A stretch of DNA of 64,000 nucleotides, taken from assembly GCA_027422505.1 (NCBI GenBank), contig JAPQWV010000494.1, forward strand, positions 1 to 64,000. The letters are read 5' to 3'. This DNA is from Craterostigma plantagineum. Its lineage: Eukaryota; Streptophyta; Magnoliopsida; Lamiales; Linderniaceae. Position numbers and translations under genes: made by a program. How positions within the stretch are numbered: the first letter of the stretch is position 1; each line of letters begins with the position of its first letter. Shown here piece by piece: positions 20,214-32,053 of this stretch. The notes beneath the pieces were generated by a model, which did not search any database, was not told the origin of the DNA, and saw only the letters and a list, made by a program, of their open reading frames with translations.

Positions 20214-21585
20214 CCACCATGTGTGGTACCTCGACTCTGGTTGCTCCACACACATGATTGGAAATCAAGAGCTGCTGAGCAACTACAAAGACCGGCCATA
20301 CGGCAAAATCAGATTTGGAAACAATGACTCAGCTCCAATTCTTGGATATGGAGATATCATTTTGGAGAAACTGACAATAAAAGATGTCTCATATGTCGAA
20401 GGTCTCCGCCATAACTTGTTCAGCATAGGCCAGTTCTGTGACAAAGGGTTCGAGGTGGTCTTTCATGCTGACTGGTGCAGAATTTTGGATAGTCAGGACA
20501 CAGAACTCCTTCAAGAACTTCGGAAATCAAATCTATACAAGATAAACCTGACATCCGTGCGGCCCTCGATAGCTGTTTGCCTCATCTCTCAGACTGTAAT
20601 TCAGAGGAACAACTTATGGCATCAACGCATGTCTCATCTCAACATCAAAGCTCTTCAACATCTCTCAACGAAAAAGTTGGTTCATGGTCTTTCAACTATA
20701 ACTTTACAAAAAGAGCATCAATGTTCGGCGTGTCAATTAGGAAAAATGAAGCGAGCATCTCATCATATCAAACAAGTGGCCTCCACTTCACGTCCTCTGG
20801 AACTGCTACATATGGACCTCTGTGGTCCGATGAAGAAACAGAGTATAAATGGACGCAAGTATCTGTTGGTCATAGTCGATGACTACTCTCGCTACACATG
20901 GACAAGGTTCCTCCAAACAAAAGATGATACAGGAGACTTGATCGTCAATTTTGTGAACTCTACTCAAAATTTGCTGCAGCAGACTATCCAAGTCATTCGA
21001 ACAGACAATGGCACTGAGTTCAAGATTAGATGTCTCAGTGAATTTTATCAGAAACTTGGAATAAGTCAACAATTTTCAGCCGCCAAGACTCCTCAACAGA
21101 ATGGGGTAGTCGAACGAAAGAACAGAACTCTAGTGGAAGCCGCGCGTACGATGCTCATCCACTCTGGTCTTCCACATTTTCTCTGGGCGGAAGCAGAAAT
21201 ACCACCTGTTTCACTCAAAACAGGACGGTGGTTCACAAGCGCTTTGACAAGACTCCGTGCGAAATTATCAACAAACGAGTACCCAACATCTCATTCTTTA
21301 AAGTCTTCGGGTGCAAGTGCTTTGTGGCGAACGACCAAGAGCAACGTGTTAAGTTTGACCCTAAAGCATTCGAAGCCACTTTCGCCGGGTATTCTTCAAC
21401 CTCGAAAGCATACCGAGTATACATCAAGTCCAACCACACAATCTAAGAAAGCTACAATGTCACTTTCCACGAAGTGGCGGATATGGCTTCTGGTCACTTC
21501 AGTCCAGGACCCGTGCTTAACCCGATGGCTCCTGCACACCTCAGTTCAGGACCCGTACCTAACCAGATAGCTTCTGAATTAGAAT
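20200..21585 (+). pseudogene. pol: Copia protease and integrase, copy 1, truncated before RT
   Basis: Protease motif WYLDSGCSTHM (about 20222), GAG-pre-integrase with LWHQRMSHLN and CSACQLGK (HHCC zinc site, about 20617-20740), and integrase core with MDLCGP, RTDNGTEF and NGVVERKN (the D, D, E residues near 20810, 21005 and 21108). A one-base loss near 21196 shifts the rest; the true frame continues from 21228 (HKRFDKTPCEI…FKVFGCKCFV). Homology with copy 2 ends at about 21585 (PNQIASE). Reverse transcriptase and RNase H are absent. Confidence 0.88.
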
Positions 21586-22930
21586 GTTATCAAAAGCTTT
21601 TTCTATAATGTGCCAATTAGAATGTTACTATTTTCGATCGAAAAAATATTTAGTAAGTTTTTCTTTAATGTCAATATAAGGCACTATTTTCGATCGAAAA
21701 TAAGTCTCGATTAAAAGTTTTTCGAGTGGATATGTAGTGCACTGTTTGTGATTGTTAAATTTTTCGATGTACTGTTTTTAGACGATGGTTTTGAATTTCA
21801 AATAGTTATGTATAGACTTACGATCGTAAAAGTTTTGCAAGTTGATAAAACGTCGTCGTTTTGAGATGTTAATATCTAAACCTTTAAAGTCAAAATTTTT
21901 GATCGCAAAAGGTTTTGCGGGCGAAAACAAGTTTTGCGACGACAAACCTGTAAAAGCAACTAAAGAAAAATTTGCGATCGTAAAATCACGTAAATGGGTT
22001 AGAAATCAATTAAATTGAAAGTTCTGGGGTAAAATTGAAAACTAGGACTATATCAGAACTTTTCAGGACTAAATTGAAAACTATTAGGGACCAAAATATA
22101 ATTGCAGGGACTAAAATAGAATGTCTGGGACTTGGAATGCAATTTTCCCTGTGTGTATATGTGTATCTAAATGCTTAACGTGAAGAAGGTGAAGCTCAGA
22201 GACAGTTTATGCGATCGAAAAAAAATTCGAACGGTTTTGCGATCGTAAAAATTTCTCGAACCATTTTTTCGATCGTTGACCCAAGTTTCTCGCGTGGAAC
22301 AGATTTTTCGAGGGTGAACAGAAATTTTTCACTGTTGAATGATTTCTTGAGCTTGAACAGAAATTTTTTCAGCGAAGAACACGACGAACAGAACAGAGCT
22401 GACACAACAAAAATCACGATCCAAACACAAAGTTGTTCGAATTCACCCTGGGTAAATGATCGAAATCGAGCACTGAACAAGAACAAACATTCGATCCAGC
22501 CCAATCAAAGCTAAATCAGTCGGATTTACCTTTTTTTTTAAATGAAGAACAGACAAAGAACAGTTCGATCGATCAGAGAAAATTCTCACAGAAATAGATT
22601 CGATTGATCCGAAATGAGCTTAAATCAAATAGAAACACATAATCGATCAACTAATTCATCAAAACAACTCGAAAATTTCAGAAATCAAACTGAAATTATG
22701 AAGAACAGTTCGATTGAATATTAGCTCAAATCTTCAGAATTCACTCAAAATTATGTTTCGATCAATCAAATTCAGCTCAGACATGTATAAACGAATCGAT
22801 CGAAGCCTAAAAACAGCCGATTAAATCAGATTTTGAAGAATCAGTCCAATTTCGTTGAAGAACAGTGCGTGACAATGAAGAAAATATCTGTTTCGAAAAT
22901 TCAAAATCCAGTCCAAATCCTAACACGTTT
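21586..22930 (-). other. Opposite-orientation copia leader
   Basis: Read on the minus strand from the primer site at 22943, this resembles in composition and words the leaders at 12735 and 56293 (CGATCG cores, repeated AAGAACAG, TTCTCG) but is a diverged subfamily. Within it, 22020-22150 has repeats of the form GGACTAAATTGAAAACT. No gag follows; the plus-strand body is joined on at 21585. Confidence 0.6.
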
Positions 22931-22943
22931 GGCTCTAATACCA
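22931..22943 (-). promoter_or_regulatory. Primer binding site, tRNA-Met, minus strand
   Basis: Minus strand TGGTATTAGAGCC, one mismatch from the tRNA-Met complement, 2 bases inside the right LTR. Confidence 0.8.
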
Positions 22944-22945
22944 GT

Positions 22946-23305
22946 TGTTAGGACCCATAATATCCAACCTAGATCGAATCTACGAAGAACGGATAGTAAA
23001 TCTAAGAAATTCGAAGTTCAAGCTTTAGATTTACTTACCTTGAAGATCGGGAGAGAGAAAACTTGTAGAACAAGCAAGGGTGTAGATTTTCTCTCTAAAA
23101 TTCCAATTCTTGTATTTCGATATGATTTTCCTTGCTACAACACACACCTAATTTTCTTAGGAGTTCACTTATATATACCACCTCGTGGTATATTTACACA
23201 AGTAGTCCTATACAATGACTAACTACAGTTTAGCCCAAGACTACTAATTTGCATAGCACGACTAAGACAACTTTATTAATTGAATACAACAAAATAGTTC
23301 CAACA
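22946..23305 (-). repeat. Right LTR of composite copia (5' LTR on the minus strand)
   Basis: 360 bases; on the minus strand it runs TGTTGGAACTATTTTG … GGGTCCTAACA, with TATA-like GGTATATATAAG at about 23166-23177. Target duplicate tctcg follows at 23306-23310. Confidence 0.8.
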
Positions 23306-23310
23306 TCTCG

Positions 23311-24494
23311 CATTATAGAGAACTCAGAGAAACAATAGCCGAATAATCACGATCCCATGGTGGTGAAAGAAGCCAAAAGACATTGATCTATGAGAACGAT
23401 CACAATTTGTTTTTAATGTGAAAATAAAATTACAGCAAAATCCCAACATCAAGCACATTGCTAATCCAAGCAAAAGTTTAAATTGATATGAATCGCACTG
23501 CGACGAACAATGAGTAAATCAGCGACTTAAGAAAAAAAGGTAAGGTGCTTACACTGCTTGAGCAGAGCTCATGGCGGCGAGAGAACCCACCTCACTGTTT
23601 ACATTCATCACCGTTCGACGCAATTATATTTTGAGGCATCTGATTTGTCCCGCCTGGGTTTCGAAGACAACACAAATTCAGACAAAGATTAGAAAAACAT
23701 TGTACTATTTTTTTTGTGTAATAGAGCAAAACCATAAAATGCTTATTACCATATAATGTCGTCGTTTGCGATGATCTGAGGTTCGAGGCACTATTCTTCG
23801 TCTTCTCCTTGCACTGTGATCCAAAAGCCTTCTCCTGCAACTCCTCGTCTTGTCGTCGAACTCAGAAAGATCATGAAAGCTTTTGAAAGAAAAAAACCGT
23901 AATTTAAAGCCCTCAAGAGCAGTTTTATTTCCTAACTTTTGGGAATATTATTACTTGTTACCTGCTACACTGCTGATAGAAGCGACGAACAAAGCCTCCC
24001 ACGAGGACGACTCGAGGGCTCTTCGAATGGGCTTCGCGTATTCGATGCCTTCTGTGATAATCCTTCGCAGACTTCAAATCGATATTGCAACCTTGGACTT
24101 GGAAAAAAGTCGTTATTCTTCTGTGGTGTACGCTGCTGATATGAAGAAGCTTTCGATCTCTTCGAAGGGGTCGTTAACGAACCGCCATTGACGATGCTAG
24201 CCTGAGAAATCGAAGAGGTTTTACTACAGTTTTGGAAGAAAACCGATCACGTCTACCCATTCTCTTGTTTGTATATCAGGGCCGAAATTGATCAGATGTT
24301 CGCCAGAGAAAACCACTGAAGAAGAAGGCGATGAAATGGTTTCAATTTTACTTGAAAGTGGGTTTACTAAGAATCGTGGTTTCGTATTGAAAGTGGGTTT
24401 ACTAAGACTCATGGTTTTTATTTATTAATAATTTTTTAAAAATAAAAGTGGACACTTGTCAACACTATATGAACCTACATTTCCTTTGTATATA
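23311..24494. other. Low-copy-looking flank without recognised gene
   Basis: Several short open stretches exist (23883-24191 +; 24224-24412 -, starting MSLSKPTFNTKPRFLVNPLS) but none carries a known domain. GAAAGTGGGTTTACTAAG is duplicated at about 24353 and 24391. This sequence is the far side of the composite copia insertion, so it was once contiguous with 12507. Confidence 0.35.
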
Positions 24495-24725
24495 TAAGAT
24501 ACAGGGCCCTTTTTTTATTTCAGGTGGCCCTGCTCCGTGGGTCTTTTGATTAGTCGGCCCATGTAGAAATTGGTCATTATGTGGCCCTTTTAAAAAAATT
24601 TCCCTTCTGTTTTGGCCCTTATATAAGAAAAAAAAAATTTTTTTGGCCCTATATGCACTGGGCCGGATTTGTGGCCCTGTGCTGTAGGCCTGGTTGACGG
24701 GCCCAAATCCGGCCCTGATAAGATA
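24495..24725. mobile_element. hAT-type MITE, 215 bp, 8-bp target duplication
   Basis: ataagata occurs at 24495-24502 and 24718-24725. Between them, ends CAGGGCC…GGCCCTG form a terminal inverted repeat. An 8-bp duplication with CAGGG-type ends fits hAT. Interior is T/A-rich with GGCCC runs; non-coding. Confidence 0.82.
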
Positions 24726-24884
24726 GATGATTTTCGGAGTTCTCGTGATTCTCCACTCGCGTCCTTATAGTATGTAATGTTTTATCTTTTATAATGGTGA
24801 AAGCTGATGAATTGTATTGGGCAAATTACTGAGGAGACTCTTCAAGAAATGGATGTAAGTGAATAAAAAGTTAAAATATGATCG

Positions 24885-25240
24885 TGAGTAGTATTGTTAA
24901 AACGGGTCGGCGGGGAGCGGGTTGGCCCGCAACATGGAGGGCCTTAAAAATGATGCCCGCCCGCCCGCCTAGAAAATTATTTTATATTTTATACTTAGTT
25001 AATCTTTTTAATTTATTAGGATTTATTTAATTAGTTATGATATTTAAATATACATTAATTATGTATTATCAACGCATCATTAATTATACGATAATTAATG
25101 TATTACTAATTAATTCATCTAATTAAATTAATATATATGTACTACATAATATTAATTAGTTAATATATAATTATAATATATGGCGGGCTGGCCCGCATAG
25201 GCCCGACCCGAGCCACGGGCCAAATTGACAATTCTAATCT
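24885..25240. mobile_element. Candidate MITE with GC-rich CGGGTCGG ends
   Basis: Left end ATTGTTAAAACGGGTCGG and right end (inverted) ATTGTCAATTTGGCCCGTGG are similar, each followed by GGCCCGC-rich sequence, around an AT-rich centre. This matches a common plant hAT-like MITE form. No target duplication could be fixed. Confidence 0.5.
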
Positions 25241-25525
25241 AGAGAAGGGAAGAAGGAGAAAGAAACACAAAATATAATGGTCTAGAATGCATGCCCCTTC
25301 AGTTTGACACATTAGAAAATGAATGATTAAATAGACTTAAGCTAAGGATCCGGATAACAATCTAGGAGTATGTTTAAATTGTTCCAAATCTAACGAGCAC
25401 TTTACCATGGAACAACTTAGATATTTCACAAGTTACATAAGTATATTACGAACTTAGCCCTGCCAGATATTTAGAAATATGCTTTGATTTTCTTCAATCC
25501 TCCTCTGCAAGGAAATTGTTCTTTT
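25241..25525. other. AT-rich flank, nothing recognised
   Basis: No frame, repeat or domain stood out. Confidence 0.5.
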
Positions 25526-25700
25526 TTAACAAAATGAAGCCAGCCAGAGAACCTTAGAAAAATTGCTGGTTGCTGCGTGCATTTCTTGGTAGCTAAAACT
25601 GCTCTGAGGCCTGAAGTAGTTCAAATTGGCATCTATAAGCGAATCTGAGGAGCTATTGGCACTCTTCTTCTTCCTCATGCTAGTGAAATCTTTTATAATC
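25526..25700 (-). pseudogene. Fragment resembling the juxtamembrane/kinase start of a receptor-like kinase
   Basis: Minus-strand frame: MRKKKSANSSSDSLID, then FSYQEMHAATSNFSK, then a stop at 25526-25528. F-x-Y-x-E-(L/M)-x-x-A-T-x-N-F-S is the segment that begins the kinase domain in many plant receptor-like kinases, preceded by a basic, Ser-rich juxtamembrane stretch as here. The glycine loop expected next is absent, so it is a scrap or a broken exon. A further open stretch at 25753-25938 (CPSKLKSLYCYVSRKCP) may or may not belong to it. Confidence 0.42.
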
Positions 25701-25939
25701 TGAAGGCATATATAGAAGCACGCCTGAGAAAAAAGATTTAGCTTGAATCAGATTATGCTCTTCTTAACAAGTTTTCAAGAACAGCATCAGGGAAAAAAGT
25801 TTTAGCTTGTTCATAAGATTTTAACTTCAATGAATGAATTGGACACTTCCTAGAAACATAGCAATAGAGAGATTTTAACTTTGAGGGACAAATCGATTGA
25901 CAAAAAATCTTCGAATGGCATCTTGTACACAACCTCAAT

Positions 25940-26172
25940 ATATTCTACTACATTAGTCGGTCGAGACAGCTTAAATAGTGTCGGCTCCGATAGAGGTAAG
26001 GAATAATGCGTCCCTCATATTTTAGAGTGTGAAGTCGAAGGCTGCGTTTAGTTGTCCATCTATGAATATGTCACACAATTTATCTCTAGATTATAATCTT
26101 GGCATTTATACTGTTATATGTTCACTTTGTAATATTAACAACACCATATGTTATCTTGTTTCGTCTCCAAGG
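25940..26172. other. Flank of gypsy LTR, nothing recognised
   Basis: AT-rich; no gene seen. Confidence 0.5.
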
Positions 26173-27059
26173 TGTAACGCCCCGTTTTTCTTTTTTCCCG
26201 TATTTGCACAACTATAACATTTTTCACATAAAAAGTTTCGCTTTTCTGTTCATTTCACAATCATTCCTTTAAACATGTCGCGCGTACATTTGACTATTCA
26301 CAGTCAATCATAATGTACATACGATAACATATAATGATTTTGGCAACTTATAAAACTTTCTAATGTTCCTTAAACTATATGCATAGGATGAACTCTGGGG
26401 AGTAGAATGAGAGCGTACCGACCTTGAATCCATGCGTTTGAGAGACTGCCATTTATGATGCCTGTTAACTATCTACAAAATTGTGGACAAATTCACTGAG
26501 TATGATCGCAACATGTTATTCCATGGTAATATAATAATAAAACTCTAATCAATAATCATCCCATTCCTAGCAATATTCACGTACATAATTCCATCAAATA
26601 AAACATTATAATTCTCATAATAAATAATCAATTTCTTCAATCAAGGTTTACGCAGATCATCCTATCATTTAACTGTTGTTCGTAAAATCCGTAAGTTAAA
26701 TACGATGAACAAAATCATAACTCCTTTCCATGGATGTTCACATAAATAATTCCATCTTACAATATTCTATCTTGTAACCACCGCTCCTAAAATCATTTAA
26801 TCATCGTCCATAAATCATCATTCACAAATTCGTATAATCATTGTTCATAAGCCATCAAATAACCATTGTTCGAAGTCCGTAGATCAAGTACAATAAATAA
26901 TACAGTAACAAATAAACAATTCTTGTCCAAACCACTTTTATCACATATTCTACCATAGATAACGTAACAAATAGGTTCCATCCTGATTCACGTAAATAAT
27001 TTTCATAAGCTGTAATAATCAATCAATCCATTTTCATGAATAACGTATCATTCCAATCA

Positions 27060-27205
27060 CATAACTATTGTCCGTAGGATCCGTAGATCGTATGCAAACA
27101 TATAATCATTTCCTTTCAATCAGATCCGTAGATCGTATGCAAATAGCATAATCATTTCCTTTCAATTTGATCCGTAGATCTTATGTAATACCATATGCTC
27201 GTGTA
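27060..27205. repeat. Tandem repeat, three ~48-bp units
   Basis: Each unit holds GATCCGTAGATCGTATG followed by ATAATCATTTCCTTTCAAT. Confidence 0.8.
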
Positions 27206-27409
27206 CACTTGATACTACCGTTATGAACCGGCTAAACTTGTACTACTAACCCCGTAGGGGCCCATGCATGGGACTCTGTAACTGTAATTATTTTTATGTG
27301 CATGTACAGGACTCTGTATCCCCCGATTTGTAGGGATATAACCGTAGAATGTAGTCCGAAGCCGCAGCAGTCATAACGGTTTCTCCTTTTGTTTCATTTA
27401 TGAATGCAA

Positions 27410-27620
27410 TACCATTCATGGACCCTTATATGAAACGTATATCATATATCCATTGATCACATATATCATATATAAAGATACTTGGTAGCCATACCATTCA
27501 ATCACACATATCACGTAAAAATGCATTGTAGCCATACCGTTCAAGTCACACATATAACAAAAAATCACGTTATATCCATACCATTCAAATCACACAATAT
27601 CACAAAATCACGTTGTAACC
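27410..27620. repeat. Tandem repeat, four ~48-bp units
   Basis: Each unit has GTAGCCATACCATTCAA-like sequence followed by TCACACATATCAC. Units differ from one another by several bases. Confidence 0.78.
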
Positions 27621-28496
27621 ATACAATTCCCATCAATTCCATATAGAACGCAAAAGTCATAAATCATTCAATTAACTGTTACTCCTTTCATGTTTACACT
27701 TATACAATGCTATACTCACGTCCTTATTTCACATATTTCGTACATCTATCAAACCACCTTTGTCACTAGGAGCATGTTACGACATATAAACCCAATCAAT
27801 TCATATAGAACGTATACTGTAACATTATAAACCAATAAATTCATTAAACATATAAACACGTAAAACACATAAAAACAGAACACATGTTGCATATCATACT
27901 CACAGTATGGCTTTAAGCCTCGTTCCTTACTCGACGTTATCCTTGCTCTTTTCGAAACTTGAACCTATTAAAATATTATTGTCGATAAATTTAAAATCCA
28001 TAAAATGTCATATATAATGATATGCATGCCCTATTATGCATTGTCGATTCTTGTTAATTAATTTTTTTTAATATTCATAACATGCTAACTTTCTGCCTAA
28101 CCTGTTTCGTTTATTTAATATCGAAAACTTTACTAATTAAATAACTGCACATATTCTTAAATTTCCTAAATATTGATAAGTTCCGTTTTTGTTTAAGTTC
28201 GAATATTTCTTTCAAAAACTCCATGTCTAAAATTAATTCTGACCCATAAAATCCTATGATTCGCGAAGCTCATCAACCCATAAACTTTGAACTTCGACAA
28301 TCGTGTTTGTGATATCAATATTGCACCCTGATTATTTATATCCTTAGGTCTTAAATTAACATACATGAGATCGATAAGGTCTTTATCCTAACCACTCTTA
28401 GCAATTATTCCCATTAATTTATTGTTTTGATCACTTTCATGCCATATTAAGATTTCAACGTTAACGTACCAAAATTGGCCAAGTTCACGAACTATA

Positions 28497-29045
28497 ATAC
28501 TATTAGGGGAATTCCATATGGTGCCCCTGTATTTTTGACTTTTTCGGCCGGTGACCAAAAGTTTTTTAGATTCCGACCGGTACCCCTGAGTTATGGGTAA
28601 AATTAATTCCGTAGTCTTAAACAATAAAAAAATGAAATCTTCAGTGTAAATTCCGTTATGTACTAACGGAATCCTGTAAATGACTGCAATACCCTCTTCT
28701 CATCTTCCACCTATCTCATAAAAGCTCAGCCGGCAACCAAAATCCACCTGAAGGAAAAAACAACGGCTTCGTTATCAACGAGTCACCTGACAGCCTTCTC
28801 CCAATTTCGACAGCCCTTCATCGTCTCAGTCGGATGAGACCCATCGACAAGCTCTGCCGTCTTCTCAAGCATTCCGTTAGTAAATAACGGAATGTGCACC
28901 GAAAATTTCGTTTTTTATCATTTAAGGCTACGGAATTAATTTTACCCATAACTCAGGGGTACCAGCCGGAATCCAAAAAACTTTTGGCCACCAGCTGAAA
29001 AAGTCGAAAATACAGGGGCACCACATGGAATTCCCCATACTATTT
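28497..29045. mobile_element. Mutator-type MITE, 531 bp, long inverted repeats
   Basis: Element 28506-29036 starts GGGGAATTCCATATGGTGCC and ends with its complement; the inverted repeats extend roughly 165 bases with scattered differences, including inner ACGGAATTAATTTTACCC. Flanks atactatta (28497-28505) and atactattt (29037-29045) form a 9-bp duplication with one mismatch. Long TIRs and a 9-bp duplication fit a non-autonomous Mutator element. The ~180-bp centre is non-coding. It inserted into the gypsy LTR, so it is younger. Confidence 0.85.
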
Positions 29046-30509
29046 ATACACTCTTGACTAATTCACCCATCAACAACTTGATTAATCCACCACTTCACGA
29101 ATTAATATTCCTAACAAATCACATTTCACTAATCGACCACTTCACGAATTGTCATTCTTCACCAATCTTCAACTTCACGAACTATCAACTTGCATCATCC
29201 ATCATCATTTTTTTTCCTTTTTTTTTTAATTCATCAACTTGTCTTACAACTTCACGAACTATCATTCTAATTCGCGAACTATTCTTCAATCAGTGAAATC
29301 TAACGTTAATCCACAATTCGCGAACGCTTCCCTTAAAAAATCTTAAACACTATTTTCATTCGCTAATCCCAAATCATTCGATCAACCGTAATTCCCCCAA
29401 GAACATTAAAACTTAAATTAACACAAATAGATATAATTTCCATTACAAAACCCTATAAACTTCAATCAAAATATGATTAATATCAACCGAAAGAACTTTA
29501 CGAAAACCTTAATGTCCTTTTCCATATTTTCCAAACCAAAAACCCTAATTCGCTAGTACTAAACATTTTATATGCTTAATAATGATTTAAAACCTAAAAT
29601 CCTAGCGAAGTTTCGTATCCTACCAAACTTTCATAAATCAAGTTTAGAAAAACATAAACAAATACAAATTTCATATATGTTAACCCTTAAAACGTGGTAA
29701 TTCATAACCTAAAAGCATAAAATTTATGATAAAGATCATACCCTTCCTAACTTCCGTTTGAGTATTTTACGAGCTTCTCTCCCGAACTTAATCTTAACAA
29801 TTTTGTTAATGACATAAATTATGTATCCCTTTGATCTTTATCTCTTTAGAGGTTAAGTTACATTAAGTGACGTCAATGTTTCCCTCATTGTCTTTATCTT
29901 AGCAACCCTTAACAAATCATCCATATTAAATTATTTTTATCTCATGCCACCTTAAGTTTCCAATTTATACCTATATGATTGGCCAAATTCGTGAAATGCT
30001 TCTAACTCCATTCATGACATTTCTACAATTCGTGAAATGCTACAATTCGTACTCCAATTCTAAAGTGATTATAATTCGTAAACTATAGTATTACTAGTCA
30101 TACTTCACGAATTCATCAACTTCTACGTCACGAATCATCATTCTAATTTGCAACTTGGTTTCTACCTCTCACAGTTCATGAAAAGCTAAACTCGTAAATA
30201 CACAAATTATCAGCCCCATGAATCATTAACAAGTCTCGAATCATTAACGCGTGAACCAAAATCACAATTCGCGAAACACAATTTTGTAAAATACTATCCA
30301 TTCTAACCAGCTTTCGTAATCCATTCCTCTACCTTTAACATGTACTTCCATTTACTTTAACTTTAACTACTCGTTTCCCCAACAAACCCTAAAACACCAC
30401 AATTAATTACTATTATCATCTATATTCATAGGAACGCATAAACTCATAAAAAAATGCATGAAATCATGACATAAATTTTCGGGTTCTGACAATTCTTCCC
30501 CCCTTTTAA

Positions 30510-32053
30510 AATTCGACCTCGAAATTTCATACCGTATCCGTGATAACCATGGTTTGCGTCCTCATGTTTTCCATCATTTCCCAAGAAGCTTCACGAATCG
30601 AATTATCGTACCTTTAACATCAAAATCATTTTATTCCGTAGTTGTTTATCGACATATTCCAGAACTTCTGTTGATTCTTCTATGTAACTGAAATCCTCAA
30701 AGATTTATTTACCGGTTCAACTTGTACAACATCAGAATCTAATCTATATTGTCGTAAAATATCTAACAACTCAAATGATAACGCCTGTCAGTAGCCAATG
30801 ACTCGATTCTTTCAAGTATCTCAGAAAAATCCAATATATCACGAACTTAATTTTCTAATATCTCTCCCGCAACTTCTGATTCTATTCCCGCCTAAATAGA
30901 TCGATATAGCTCCTTCATCATTCTTAAGATGCTGTAAATCAGACCTGATAATAAATGTGATGATAAATAGGAATTAGTACCATACGACTTTCGATTTAAA
31001 ACATCTGTAACAATATTCGTCTTTCCATAGTGATCTACTAGCAGTCTAATCCCACATCTTTGTCTCATATCTAGTTCTTTTTGGCTCAACAAATACTTCA
31101 ATTCGTTATGATCCATGATTGTTTGGAATGTTGCACCCTGATGTATCATACTATTTTATTATTTTTTTTAGCTGTCGAAGCACATATGCCAATACTTTTT
31201 CAAGCTAACTTGGCAAACATCCATATCCTTGATTTGATGCATCACTACAAATTGCAGAACTTTCGGTACCCCATGAAATAATTAAAAAAAATCATAATTA
31301 ATCATTTCTGTAGTTCTTCAAAACTCCCTTGACATTCTTCTCACATTCTCCTTTTTTTACTTAGAATATACCAAAATGTCATCATTAAAGATGATTACAA
31401 ACCGGTCTAAATAAGATCGAAAACATCATTCATCAACGTCATCAAGATTGCAGAGTATTCTTTAATCTGATGGCATAACTAGATGCTCATATATTGTTCC
31501 AAAAGTAGTTTTTGGAATATCACTTTCTGCCATCTGCAGCTGATGATTTTTCGACCTTAAGTCAATCTTGAAAACATATTGTGGAACCTTGCAGTTTGAT
31601 CCAATAAGTTATCGATCCAAGGTAGCAGATATTTATTTTTTTCAACCATTACCTTGTTTAACTGCTGGTAGTCATTCCATAACCTGTACGTACCATTCTT
31701 CTTTTTAATAAAGAAAAATAGGCGTTTTCCAAGACGATATACTATATCACATATAACCTTTATCCAGTAATTTCTTGAGCTGTACCTTTAGCTTATTTAA
31801 TTTAATCGGTGCCATACCTGATTGAGACTCAATGGTAAATTCTGTATTTCAATCTGGTAGTACTGCAATTCCTCAAGGAAAACATCAAAATAGTTACCAA
31901 CTTGTGAAGTATCTTAACCTTTAGTCCATATGATTGCATTCTTATAACGTAAATCAGATAATCCTGGATACTTCCAGAATCCGAATGTGACATCCGTACA
32001 TTATTTTCTTCTTTGATTCTAATACATAATTGATCCAAAGAAGACAGTTCCAT
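30510..32053 (-). pseudogene. pol: Gypsy pol remnants: RT, RNase H, integrase tail
   Basis: In order on the minus strand: GNYFDVFLEELQ (about 31880), APIKLNKLKVQLKKLLDKGY (about 31800), RT core with KKKNGTYRLWNDYQQLNK (about 31690) and FNDDILVYSK (about 31380; FxDD catalytic motif with Asn at x), then RNase H DHNELKYLLSQKELDMRQR and KTNIVTDVLNRK (31149-30990). The integrase tail is recognisable just before the polypurine tract (ASWEMMENMRTQ, about 30560-30595). The integrase core is largely missing. Many stops and shifts. Confidence 0.82.

Larger units (their letters stand above)
12513..23305. mobile_element. Composite Ty1/copia element with an inverted leader, target duplication tctcg
   Basis: The 5-bp repeat tctcg flanks the unit (12508-12512 and 23306-23310). 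Both ends carry related sequence in the same orientation (TGTTAGGACCC… at 12513 and 22946). Inside, a plus-strand primer site follows the left LTR and a plus-strand gag/PR/IN body extends to 21585; the right LTR has a minus-strand primer site (22931-22943) and a minus-strand leader (22930-21586). The plus-strand half lacks RT/RNase H, and the minus-strand half has no genes. A Tekay-like solo LTR interrupts the body. The unit cannot be autonomous. Confidence 0.72.
26173..30491 (-). repeat. 3' LTR of gypsy element, 4319 bp including a nested MITE
   Basis: TG…CA ends, directly next to the polypurine tract. Contains two sets of ~48-bp tandem repeats (27060-27205, 27410-27620), a TTCGCGAA/TTCGTGAA-type word array (about 29085-30280) and the MITE at 28506-29036. 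Net LTR length without the MITE is about 3.8 kb, within the range for the Tekay/Del lineage. Confidence 0.82.

Noticed and set aside
27060..27620. Possible CRISPR-like regular repeats
   Set aside because: Contiguous degenerate tandem repeats without spacers, in plant LTR DNA.
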